7,395 bases of DNA, taken from NCBI GenBank assembly GCA_964506325.1, contig CAZDLO010000147.1, positions 1 through 7,395 of the forward strand. The letters are read 5' to 3'. The position numbers and the translations under genes are program-made. The DNA is from CAINVV01 sp964506325. Its GTDB lineage: Bacteria; Bacteroidota; Bacteroidia; Bacteroidales; Prolixibacteraceae. The notes below the pieces were generated by a model, which ran no database searches, was not told the origin of the DNA, and worked only from the letters and a program-made list of their open reading frames with translations. Below, one piece after another: positions 1 through 6,169 of the stretch (positions within the stretch are counted from its first letter, which is position 1; each line of letters starts with the position of its first letter).

Positions 1-2
1 AC

Positions 3-2072
3 GAGTGGAGTGTGGACATTACCGATGCAGTGGACAATTTTCTTAAAGACAGGAAGAGTGCAGACCCGTTCAAGGGGAAAATACCGGTTTCGATCCGTTG
101 CGACAACTCCAGGGACCTGGAGATGATTCCTTCCAATCTTTCCGACTTTAACCTGTACGGTGGAATTTACAGGTACCTGAATCTTATTTATTTACCTTCC
201 TGTTCAATAGAGCTGCTCCAAGTCAATGCCTCTGTTGATTCGAAAGGAAATGAAGGAAAGGTCGAACTGCTCATGAAAATTCAGAACAGTTCGATTGAGA
301 AAAATGCCAACCTGAAAATTGAGGTAAAAGATCCATCAGGAAAAGTGCTGAATGATAAGACCCTGGTGACTGATATTTCAGGAAGTGAGAAACCTGGTTT
401 TTCCCAAACAATAAAAAAACCACTACTCTGGTCCCCGGATCAGCCTAATCTCTATAGCTGCACTGTCACCATTGAGACTCCATCCGGGTCACAATCCACA
501 ACAGAACATTTTGGATTCCGGAATTTTGAATTTGTTGATAACGGTCCTTTTATGCTCAACGGATCCCGTTTGCTCATCAGGGGCACCCACCGGCACGAAG
601 ATCATGCGGGTGTTGCTGCAGCCATGACAGAAACCATGATCCGTACAGAGATGAAGATGATGAAAGAGATGGGAGTCAACTTCATCCGGCTGGGTCATTA
701 CCAGCAGTCCCGCATTGTGCTTAACCTATGCGACAGTCTCGGCATAATGGTTTGGGAGGAAATTCCCTGGTGCCGTGGCGGACTGGGAGGAGTAAAATAC
801 CGCGAGCAGGCAAAAAATATGCTTGCCGGCATGATCGCACAGCACCGCAATCATCCGTCTGTCATCATTTGGGGTTTAGGGAACGAAAATGACTGGCCTG
901 GCGATTTCCCGGAATTCGACAACGACAAGATCAGGGCTTTTGCCACTGAACTCAATAATCTGTCCCATCAGCTTGATCCGACACGCATGACCTCCATGCG
1001 CCGCTGCGATTTTTGCAGGGACATCCCCGATGTCTATTCCCCCTCAATCTGGGCAGGCTGGTACCGGGGTATTTATACAGAATATAAGGAAAACACTGAG
1101 AAAGAAGTGAAAAGGGTCAAACACTTCCTGCATGCCGAATGGGGTGGTGACAGCCATGCCATGCGCCATTCAGAAGCGCCGGACAAGACCCTTCAGTCAG
1201 TTAAAACAGGTGATGGGACTGATGAGCGACTTGGCGATGCCTCCCTCTTTGGTGGTGCCGCCAGGGTTTCCAAAGACGGAGACTGGAGTGAATCCTATAT
1301 CTGCAACCTCATTGACTGGCATCTCAAGGAACAGGAAACTATGCCAATGCTCACCGGATCAGCCTACTGGCCTTTCAAGGATTTTTCCACTCCGGTCCGC
1401 CCGGATAATCCAGTACCCTACATGAACCAGAAGGGTGTGGTGGAACGCGATTTCACAAGGAAGGAGGCCTATTATGTTTTCCAGTCCTGGTGGACAACAC
1501 AACCCATGGCACATATCTACGGACATTCCTGGCCCGTTCGCTGGGGTGAGGAGGGCGAGGAAAAAATGGTAAAAGTATATTCCAATTGCGAGGAAGCCGA
1601 ACTGTTCCTAAATGGCAGGAGCTGTGGGGTAAAAAAACGCAAAAGCCAGGATTTTCCTGCTGCAGGACTCCGATGGAACGTTAAATATTCAAAAGGTGAG
1701 AATATATTAAAAGTTGTAGCCAAAAAAGGGAAAACAGTCGTTTCTGATGAAATAAAACAGGGTTACCAGACTGAAAGATGGGGAGCTCCGGCTCAAATGG
1801 CTCTGAACAAAATTGATCAGGCCGGAGATATCACCACGCTGGAAGTAAAACTGTATGATGCCAACAAAGTTATGTGCCTTGATGCCCGCAATATTGTAAC
1901 TTTCGGACTGACAGGGGATGGCCTGCTTGTTGACAACCTGGGAACATCCTCCGGATCACGGAAAGTGGAAGTTTACAACGGCAGGGCAATAATCCGGGTA
2001 AAACTGAATGGAGGAAAGAGTGTCGCAAGCGTAAAAAGTCAGGGTTTACCTTCCATATTCTGCAATTTGTAA
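3..2072 (+). CDS. Glycoside hydrolase family 2 enzyme (beta-galactosidase/beta-glucuronidase type), 5' end missing
   Basis: The reading frame is open to the left edge, so the true start, signal peptide and most of the N-terminal domain are missing. Residues are numbered from the GTG codon at 12, which is probably internal. Visible order: end of the sugar-binding jelly-roll domain with the FNLYGGIYR motif (46-54); Ig-like sandwich (about 63-172, ending EHFGFR); TIM barrel from about 173 with HRHEDH (193-198); a DUF4982-like sandwich (about 505-585, SNCEEAELFLNG); and a C-terminal Ig-like domain (about 594-686). Glu292 in GNEN fits the acid/base and Glu376 in HAEWGGDSH fits the nucleophile; the 84-residue spacing is near that in LacZ. 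The family releases beta-linked galactose, glucuronate or related sugars by a retaining mechanism, and export is likely from the context. The family call is secure; the substrate is not. It is followed after 60 bases by an SGNH hydrolase gene on the same strand. Confidence 0.93.
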   Translation, partial: EWSVDITDAVDNFLKDRKSADPFKGKIPVSIRCDNSRDLEMIPSNLSDFNLYGGIYRYLNLIYLPSCSIELLQVNASVDSKGNEGKVELLMKIQNSSIEKNANLKIEVKDPSGKVLNDKTLVTDISGSEKPGFSQTIKKPLLWSPDQPNLYSCTVTIETPSGSQSTTEHFGFRNFEFVDNGPFMLNGSRLLIRGTHRHEDHAGVAAAMTETMIRTEMKMMKEMGVNFIRLGHYQQSRIVLNLCDSLGIMVWEEIPWCRGGLGGVKYREQAKNMLAGMIAQHRNHPSVIIWGLGNENDWPGDFPEFDNDKIRAFATELNNLSHQLDPTRMTSMRRCDFCRDIPDVYSPSIWAGWYRGIYTEYKENTEKEVKRVKHFLHAEWGGDSHAMRHSEAPDKTLQSVKTGDGTDERLGDASLFGGAARVSKDGDWSESYICNLIDWHLKEQETMPMLTGSAYWPFKDFSTPVRPDNPVPYMNQKGVVERDFTRKEAYYVFQSWWTTQPMAHIYGHSWPVRWGEEGEEKMVKVYSNCEEAELFLNGRSCGVKKRKSQDFPAAGLRWNVKYSKGENILKVVAKKGKTVVSDEIKQGYQTERWGAPAQMALNKIDQAGDITTLEVKLYDANKVMCLDARNIVTFGLTGDGLLVDNLGTSSGSRKVEVYNGRAIIRVKLNGGKSVASVKSQGLPSIFCNL

Positions 2073-2095
2073 CAATGCAATGTCATAAATTTTTG
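2066..2095 (+). promoter_or_regulatory. Candidate Bacteroidota-type promoter for the SGNH/GH-A-like gene pair
   Basis: A TTTG at 2066-2069, overlapping the stop codon of the GH2 gene, lies 18 bases before AATTTTTG at 2088-2095. This is one mismatch from the TAnnTTTG -7 element described in Bacteroides, where the -33 element is TTTG at a similar distance. Transcription would begin near 2102, leaving a leader of about 30 bases before the ATG at 2133. No terminator is visible between the GH2 stop and this site, so read-through from the GH2 gene is equally possible. AT-rich spacers match this consensus by chance fairly often. Confidence 0.35.
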
Positions 2096-2132
2096 TAAAT
2101 TAGTGCGTCCGGTCATCCTTACAAATCAACAA

Positions 2133-2774
2133 ATGAAAAAACCACTTTACAGAATTTCGGTTGTGGTGCTTTGCCTCGTATGTATGGCAGCCGGAAGCAA
2201 CAAAGTTAAAAATGTACTTATCATAGGAGATTCTATATCAATAGGATATACGCCATATGTTGAAAAGGCGCTTGCTCCTGAAATTGCAGTGATCCATAAT
2301 CCTGGCAACGGAGGCTCAACCCGCCGCGGACTGGACAGCCTGGAAGTCTGGCTGAATAACAAGCAATGGGACCTCATCACCTTTAACTTCGGTCTTCATG
2401 ACATGGTATACAAAGATGAACAAAATAAGTACGATGTTGTAAACGGCAAGCTTACAGTATCACTGGATGAGTACAGGAAAAATCTTAATTTGCTTGTTTC
2501 AAGACTTAAGAATTCAACAAAAACCCTGCTGTTTGTAAACACGACAGTAGTTCCCGAAAATTCTTCCGGCCGTAAGGCAGAGGATCCGGCGAAATATAAT
2601 GAAGTGGCACTGGATGTAATGAAGAAAAATAATGTAAGGATAATCGACTTATATACACCATCCCTCACAATTCACCCGAAAACATCCAAACCCGGCAATG
2701 TACACTACTCAGCAGAAGGTTATGAAATGCTGGCAGATGTATTGGTAAAATCCATCAAAGAAGCAATACAATGA
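2133..2774 (+). CDS. Exported SGNH/GDSL-family hydrolase (probable carbohydrate esterase)
   Basis: I start at the ATG at 2133 (213 residues) because it opens directly on a signal peptide (KK, then hydrophobic residues 8-18, then AAGS). An in-frame GTG at 2103 would put ten polar residues before it. Block I is IGDSIS with nucleophile Ser34. The block II glycine lies in NPGNGGSTRRGL (56-67). Block III is GLHD (87-90), with His where the family usually has Asn. Block V is GNVHYSAEGY, with catalytic His191 but no Asp at the usual DxxH position. Family members are single-domain serine esterases that remove acetyl or other acyl groups; sugar deacetylation is inferred from the neighbouring glycoside hydrolases. 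The stop overlaps the next start by four bases (ATGA), which implies translational coupling. The fold is confident; the substrate is unknown. A periplasmic location is most likely because no lipobox is seen. Confidence 0.88.
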   Translation: MKKPLYRISVVVLCLVCMAAGSNKVKNVLIIGDSISIGYTPYVEKALAPEIAVIHNPGNGGSTRRGLDSLEVWLNNKQWDLITFNFGLHDMVYKDEQNKYDVVNGKLTVSLDEYRKNLNLLVSRLKNSTKTLLFVNTTVVPENSSGRKAEDPAKYNEVALDVMKKNNVRIIDLYTPSLTIHPKTSKPGNVHYSAEGYEMLADVLVKSIKEAIQ

Positions 2775-3895
2775 GGCGCCGATTTTGCTTCTCCGTACTT
2801 TTGATTATTCTACTCCTTAACAGCTGGATTTCTTACGCTTATAAGCCCGTAACTGCTGTAACCATCAAGGGGGATGACTTTTATATCAACGGGAAAATAA
2901 CCCTGAAGGGCAGGACACTGGGAAACGAATCGCTGGAAGGCCTGCTCCCTAATTCCAGGATGGTACAGGGAATCTTTGATGATCTGAATCCCGAAACCAG
3001 AAACTTATGGAAATATCCGGATACCGGAACCTGGGATCCGGATAGAAATACCAATGAATTCATTACTGCCATGCCGCTCTGGCGAAGCCACGGGCTGCTA
3101 GCTTTTACGCTGAACCTCCAGGGTGGTAGTCCGACCGGCTACGGGAACAACAAAGGCTGGGTCAATCCGGGTTTTCATAAAAACGGAGAACCAATCAGGG
3201 AATATTTCAACCGACTTGAAAAAATACTGGACAAGGCTGATGAACTCGGAATGGTTGTCATCCTTGGACTTTTCTATTTCGGTCAGGACGAACAGCTCGA
3301 AAATGAAGCAGCGATTAAAAATGCTGTAGAGAACAGCGTAAAATGGTTATTCACAAAAGGATACCGGAATGTGATCATTGAAATTGCCAACGAATGTGAT
3401 GTCAAAGCCTATGATCATGCCATACTGAAACCGGACCGCATCCATGAACTGATTGATATTGCAAGGAATTTGAAGGATCCCGGAACCGGTTATCACCACC
3501 TGGTCTCAACCAGTTACGGAGGCGGCAAAATTCCCGGACCCAATGTGGTGAGATCGGCAGATTTTCTGCTTATCCACGGCAACGGCGTAAAAGATCCTGC
3601 CCGAATAACAGAAATGGTGGAGGCTACCCGCAAAGTGGAGGGCTATCATCCCATGCCTGTCCTCTTCAATGAAGATGATCACTTTGATTTTGATAAGCCG
3701 GTTAACAATATGCTGGCTGCTTTAAAAGCCGGTGCGTCATGGGGATACTTCGACTTCAGGCAGAGAGGAGAAACGCTTTCAGCTGACAAACAGGATTTTA
3801 AGGAGGGATACCAGAGTATACCCGTCGACTGGGGTATAAATTCACAGCGCAAGGAAGAATTCTTTGACCTATTGTCAAAGATCACAGGACATTGA
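2771..3895 (+). CDS. Secreted clan GH-A-like (GH5-like) putative glycoside hydrolase, family not assigned
   Basis: The product has 374 residues with a clear signal peptide: RRR, then hydrophobic residues 8-16, then a predicted cut after SYA at 23. The mature protein looks like one TIM-barrel domain. IIEIANECD places Glu208 in the Asn-Glu acid/base motif after strand 4 of clan GH-A enzymes. LFNEDDH places Glu301 where a strand-7 nucleophile would lie, 93 residues later. Other striking blocks are SRMVQGIFDDLNPETR (62-77), LNLQGGSPTGYG and TSYGGGKIPGPNVV, then HGNGV. I recall similar proteins in Bacteroidota and Planctomycetes, annotated only as hypothetical or cellulase-like, but I cannot name a CAZy family. 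The start is fixed by the ATGA overlap with the SGNH gene, so the two are probably translated together and may act on the same decorated glycan. Glycosidase activity is an inference from the two Glu motifs. Confidence 0.8.
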   Translation: MRRRFCFSVLLIILLLNSWISYAYKPVTAVTIKGDDFYINGKITLKGRTLGNESLEGLLPNSRMVQGIFDDLNPETRNLWKYPDTGTWDPDRNTNEFITAMPLWRSHGLLAFTLNLQGGSPTGYGNNKGWVNPGFHKNGEPIREYFNRLEKILDKADELGMVVILGLFYFGQDEQLENEAAIKNAVENSVKWLFTKGYRNVIIEIANECDVKAYDHAILKPDRIHELIDIARNLKDPGTGYHHLVSTSYGGGKIPGPNVVRSADFLLIHGNGVKDPARITEMVEATRKVEGYHPMPVLFNEDDHFDFDKPVNNMLAALKAGASWGYFDFRQRGETLSADKQDFKEGYQSIPVDWGINSQRKEEFFDLLSKITGH

Positions 3896-3904
3896 CAGAA
3901 CTTT

Positions 3905-3953
3905 CACAAGTAAATAACTTAGTTTATTTATTGAATATTAGAACGTACTTGTG
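3905..3953. repeat. 8-base perfect inverted repeat in the spacer before the fucosidase gene
   Basis: CACAAGTA at 3905-3912 is exactly complementary to TACTTGTG at 3946-3953, separated by 33 AT-rich bases. The spacer contains a weaker nested dyad (AATAACT against AGTTTATT, one bulge, 3913-3928). It begins ten bases after the GH-A-like stop codon, so it could be a long-loop hairpin ending that transcript or a paired operator site. No T-tract follows directly, which argues against a classical intrinsic terminator. The right arm also contains TACTTGTG, one mismatch from TAnnTTTG, with TTTA at 3923-3926, 19 bases upstream. This is a weak promoter candidate for the fucosidase. Confidence 0.4.
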
Positions 3954-3962
3954 GAACCCTAA

Positions 3963-3974
3963 ATGAATATTCAT
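3963..3974. repeat. Perfect 12-base palindrome, possible operator
   Basis: ATGAATATTCAT reads identically on both strands and is followed directly by the overlapping ATGCAT palindrome (3973-3978). It lies 49 bases before the fucosidase start and ten bases after the weak promoter candidate at 3923-3953, a position suited to a transcription-factor site. With AT-rich composition a 12-base palindrome can arise by chance, and no second copy was noticed in the window. Confidence 0.35.
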
Positions 3975-4023
3975 GCATTTCGGGAACGATCGAACATGAG
4001 TGTTTTAAATAAAGAAATTGACT

Positions 4024-5418
4024 ATGAGGATAAAAATGAGCCTGCTGCTAGGTTTAATGATCTTGTTTTTGTTACAGACCTCTGTTGCCCAGGAAAGCAA
4101 AGAAACCAAAGATGCCCGGATGCAATGGTGGCGTGAAGCCCGTTTTGGCATGTTTATCCACTGGGGGCCCTATGCGCTTTTTGGCGGAGTTTATCACGGG
4201 AGCCAGCAAAAAAGGGGTGGTGCAGAGTGGATCATGAACCGCTGCAAGATCCCGGTCACAGAATATCAGCAGGTTGCAGCCACTTTTAACCCTGTATATT
4301 ATGACCCGGAGTCCTGGGTACTCCTGGCAAAAGAGGCAGGAATGAAATACATTGTAATCACGGCAAAACACCATGATGGGTTCGCCATGTTCAAGTCAAA
4401 TGCCAGCAAATTCAATATTGCAGACTTCACCCCTTACCACAAAGACGTGCTTGAACAACTGGCCAAAGCATGCAAAAAACACGACATGAAACTTGGATTC
4501 TATTATTCCCAGGCACAGGACTGGAACAATCCGGGTGGTGCAGTCGCCCGGAAGGTTGCATCAGAAGGCTGGGACAACCCCGATTCTGCACGGATCGACG
4601 CCTTTACTGCCACCAACAATGGGCACTGGGATCCGGCACAGCTGACTTCAACCATGGATGAATACATCGATCGGGTTGCAGTGCCCCAGGTAAGGGAGCT
4701 TCTGACGAATTATGGAGAAGTGGCGGTATTGTGGTGGGATACCCCAACCAACATGACCGACGAAAATGCCACGAAATTGCAGGCACTACTGAAACTTCAG
4801 CCAAATATCGTTACCAACGACCGGCTGAAACGCCCGAACTTTCCGGGAGATACCGGAACGCCGGAGCAAAAGATCCCCAAACCGGGCGAACTAGACGGCA
4901 AAGACTGGGAAACCTGCATGACCATGAACGGCACCTGGGGGTTCCGCTACAATGACGATAAATGGAAATCGCCTGACACTCTGATCCGTAACCTTTGCGA
5001 CATTGCTTCCAAAGGGGGCAATTACCTCCTCAATGTCGGGCCGGATGCCCTCGGGCAGATTCCGCAGCCTAGCATCGAAAGGTTGCAGGCAATCGGTGCA
5101 TGGATGAAAGTCAATGGTGAGGCCATTTATGCAACAACAGCCAGTCCGCTGGATATCCTGCCCTGGGGCAGGTGTACACAAAAACAGCTGAATGGGAAGA
5201 CTTTTCTCTATTTCACAATTTTTGACTGGCCTAAAGATGGGAAACTGGTCATTCCCGGACTTAATCAACCGGTGGAGTCCGTGCAAATGCTGGCTGACGG
5301 GAAGTCGCTAAAATCGGTCGCAGGCAAATCCAATCTGGAAATCACAGTTCCGGGAAAGTCTCCCGATGCCATCGCTCCGGTAATAATGGTGACCGTAAAA
5401 GGTTTAATAAAACAGTAA
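4024..5418 (+). CDS. Alpha-L-fucosidase, glycoside hydrolase family 29
   Basis: I start at the ATG at 4024 (464 residues), because it gives a good signal peptide: RIK, hydrophobic residues 7-17, and a cut after SVA at 22 before Gln. An in-frame TTG two codons upstream is less likely. The family signature RFGMFIHWGPYA contains His46, and AKHHDGF (114-120) is the conserved fucose-binding block. Asp239 in VLWWDTP fits the catalytic nucleophile. Glu281 in GTPEQ fits the acid/base, 42 residues later, the same spacing as I recall for Asp224/Glu266 of the Thermotoga maritima enzyme. The barrel ends near GGNYLLNVGP, and residues from about 370 form the usual C-terminal beta-sandwich. The enzyme releases terminal alpha-L-fucose with retention. 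The TPEQ-type acid/base suggests the broader-specificity group (GH29-A). It probably acts in the periplasm on fucosylated oligosaccharides. Spacers of 128 bases upstream and 162 downstream suggest separate transcription. Confidence 0.95.
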   Translation: MRIKMSLLLGLMILFLLQTSVAQESKETKDARMQWWREARFGMFIHWGPYALFGGVYHGSQQKRGGAEWIMNRCKIPVTEYQQVAATFNPVYYDPESWVLLAKEAGMKYIVITAKHHDGFAMFKSNASKFNIADFTPYHKDVLEQLAKACKKHDMKLGFYYSQAQDWNNPGGAVARKVASEGWDNPDSARIDAFTATNNGHWDPAQLTSTMDEYIDRVAVPQVRELLTNYGEVAVLWWDTPTNMTDENATKLQALLKLQPNIVTNDRLKRPNFPGDTGTPEQKIPKPGELDGKDWETCMTMNGTWGFRYNDDKWKSPDTLIRNLCDIASKGGNYLLNVGPDALGQIPQPSIERLQAIGAWMKVNGEAIYATTASPLDILPWGRCTQKQLNGKTFLYFTIFDWPKDGKLVIPGLNQPVESVQMLADGKSLKSVAGKSNLEITVPGKSPDAIAPVIMVTVKGLIKQ

Positions 5419-5440
5419 AAGAGGACGGAAATTTCTACTG

Positions 5441-5466
5441 TCAGCATAAAATGAATTAACTGCTGA
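5441..5466 (+). terminator. Weak hairpin after the fucosidase gene, possible terminator
   Basis: TCAGCA at 5441-5446 pairs perfectly with TGCTGA at 5461-5466 across a 14-base loop, 23 bases after the fucosidase stop. The following ATTACATTTTAAAT is AT-rich but not a clean T-run. The stem is short and the loop long, so this is only a candidate for the end of the fucosidase transcript. The remainder of the 162-base spacer (5467-5540) is AT-rich. I see no good TTTG/TAnnTTTG promoter match there, although a promoter for the next operon is expected in this stretch. Confidence 0.3.
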
Positions 5467-5542
5467 ATTACATTTTAAATGGCCGTTCTATTGTATTTTA
5501 ATAACATGAAATTTATTACTTTCATAGGTATTTCGGATAATA

Positions 5543-5572
5543 AAATTTAGGAAGGCTTCCATCTATAAATTT
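5543..5572 (+). promoter_or_regulatory. Nested inverted repeat just before the beta-barrel gene
   Basis: AAATTTA (5543-5549) is exactly complementary to TAAATTT (5566-5572). Inside lies a second dyad, GGAAG (5550-5554) against CTTCC (5556-5560), separated by one base and followed by the unpaired ATCTA. The GC-rich inner dyad stands out in an AT-rich leader. It ends eight bases before the ATG at 5581. It could be an operator centred near 5555 or an RNA fold controlling access to the start. The one-base centre prevents the inner dyad from closing as a full RNA hairpin, which favours a protein-binding site. Confidence 0.35.
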
Positions 5573-5580
5573 AAAATTCA

Positions 5581-6156
5581 ATGAAGATGAAAACAATCAT
5601 TTTATGTAGTATTCTGTTCTTGACGACAGGCAGTTTGCTGGTCGGCCAGTCGCAACCCAAAAATCTTCTGGGGGTTTCAACAGGAATTGTACCAGCTGTG
5701 AATGATATGTATTTTGGCTCACCTTATAACTTCTGGCCCAAAAGAGCCCTTAGCAATATCTATCAGGTTTTTTACGCACGCCAGATATTTAGCACAGTCA
5801 GGATCGGAGCCTATTTTGAATACGAGAGAGTGAAGTTTAAAGCAGAACCAGACCCACAAATTCACAATGTTTTGCGGCATAATATTGGGGTAAATGCATT
5901 GGGGCAATTTCCAAAAACTCCATTACACATACAACTGGGAGGATATCTTGGCTTCGGCTCGCTAAATGCCGATCAATGGGATAAACTGACAGGTGTTGAT
6001 TTTGGATTTATTGCCGGTCCGGCTTATGAAAAAAACCATTACGGAGCAGCAATTCATGTCCAGACCGGGTACGCAGGTTACACATCTTCCGGAATCCCGG
6101 CAGAGGTTAAACTCTACAACCCAAAAATTCTGTTAAAGCTCTATTACCTGTTCTGA
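5581..6156 (+). CDS. Small exported protein, probable outer-membrane beta-barrel, function unknown
   Basis: The product has 191 residues. A signal peptide (MKMK, hydrophobic residues 6-15, probable cut near VGQ at 21-23) is followed by a mature part of about 168 residues. This consists of short alternating segments rich in Gly, Tyr and Phe, for example VRIGAYFEYERVKF, HIQLGGYLGFGS and AAIHVQTGYAGY. It ends in a strand-like segment, ILLKLYYLF, whose C-terminal Phe is typical of proteins inserted by the BAM machinery. The size would allow eight to ten strands. I recognise no named family. A second in-frame ATG two codons later (5587) is an equally good start. There is no Shine-Dalgarno; an A-rich leader precedes it, as usual for Bacteroidota. 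The next gene begins 13 bases after the stop, so the two probably share a transcript and may share a role in the envelope. Confidence 0.72.
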   Translation: MKMKTIILCSILFLTTGSLLVGQSQPKNLLGVSTGIVPAVNDMYFGSPYNFWPKRALSNIYQVFYARQIFSTVRIGAYFEYERVKFKAEPDPQIHNVLRHNIGVNALGQFPKTPLHIQLGGYLGFGSLNADQWDKLTGVDFGFIAGPAYEKNHYGAAIHVQTGYAGYTSSGIPAEVKLYNPKILLKLYYLF

Positions 6157-6169
6157 AAAAGTTATAAAG

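Noticed and set aside
1132..1425. 97-residue + strand frame inside the GH2 gene
   Set aside because: It is out of frame within the TIM barrel, where the GH2 frame carries the catalytic Glu and normal family sequence on both sides.
2103..2132. GTG at 2103 as an upstream start for the SGNH hydrolase
   Set aside because: It would place ten polar residues before a normal signal peptide and coincide with the expected transcription start. The ATG at 2133 is better.
4018..4023. TTG at 4018 as the start of the fucosidase
   Set aside because: It adds only two residues and is a rare start codon, while the ATG at 4024 opens directly on the signal peptide.
3996..4136. 46-residue + strand reading frame starting with ATG at 3996, overlapping the fucosidase start in another frame
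   Set aside because: It could be imagined as a leader peptide, but most of it lies inside the fucosidase gene, its composition is unremarkable, and it lacks a recognisable motif.
4891..5286. 131-residue reading frame on the - strand inside the fucosidase gene
   Set aside because: It lies wholly opposite a well-supported GH29 coding region and shows no domain, signal or promoter; it is a by-product of codon use.
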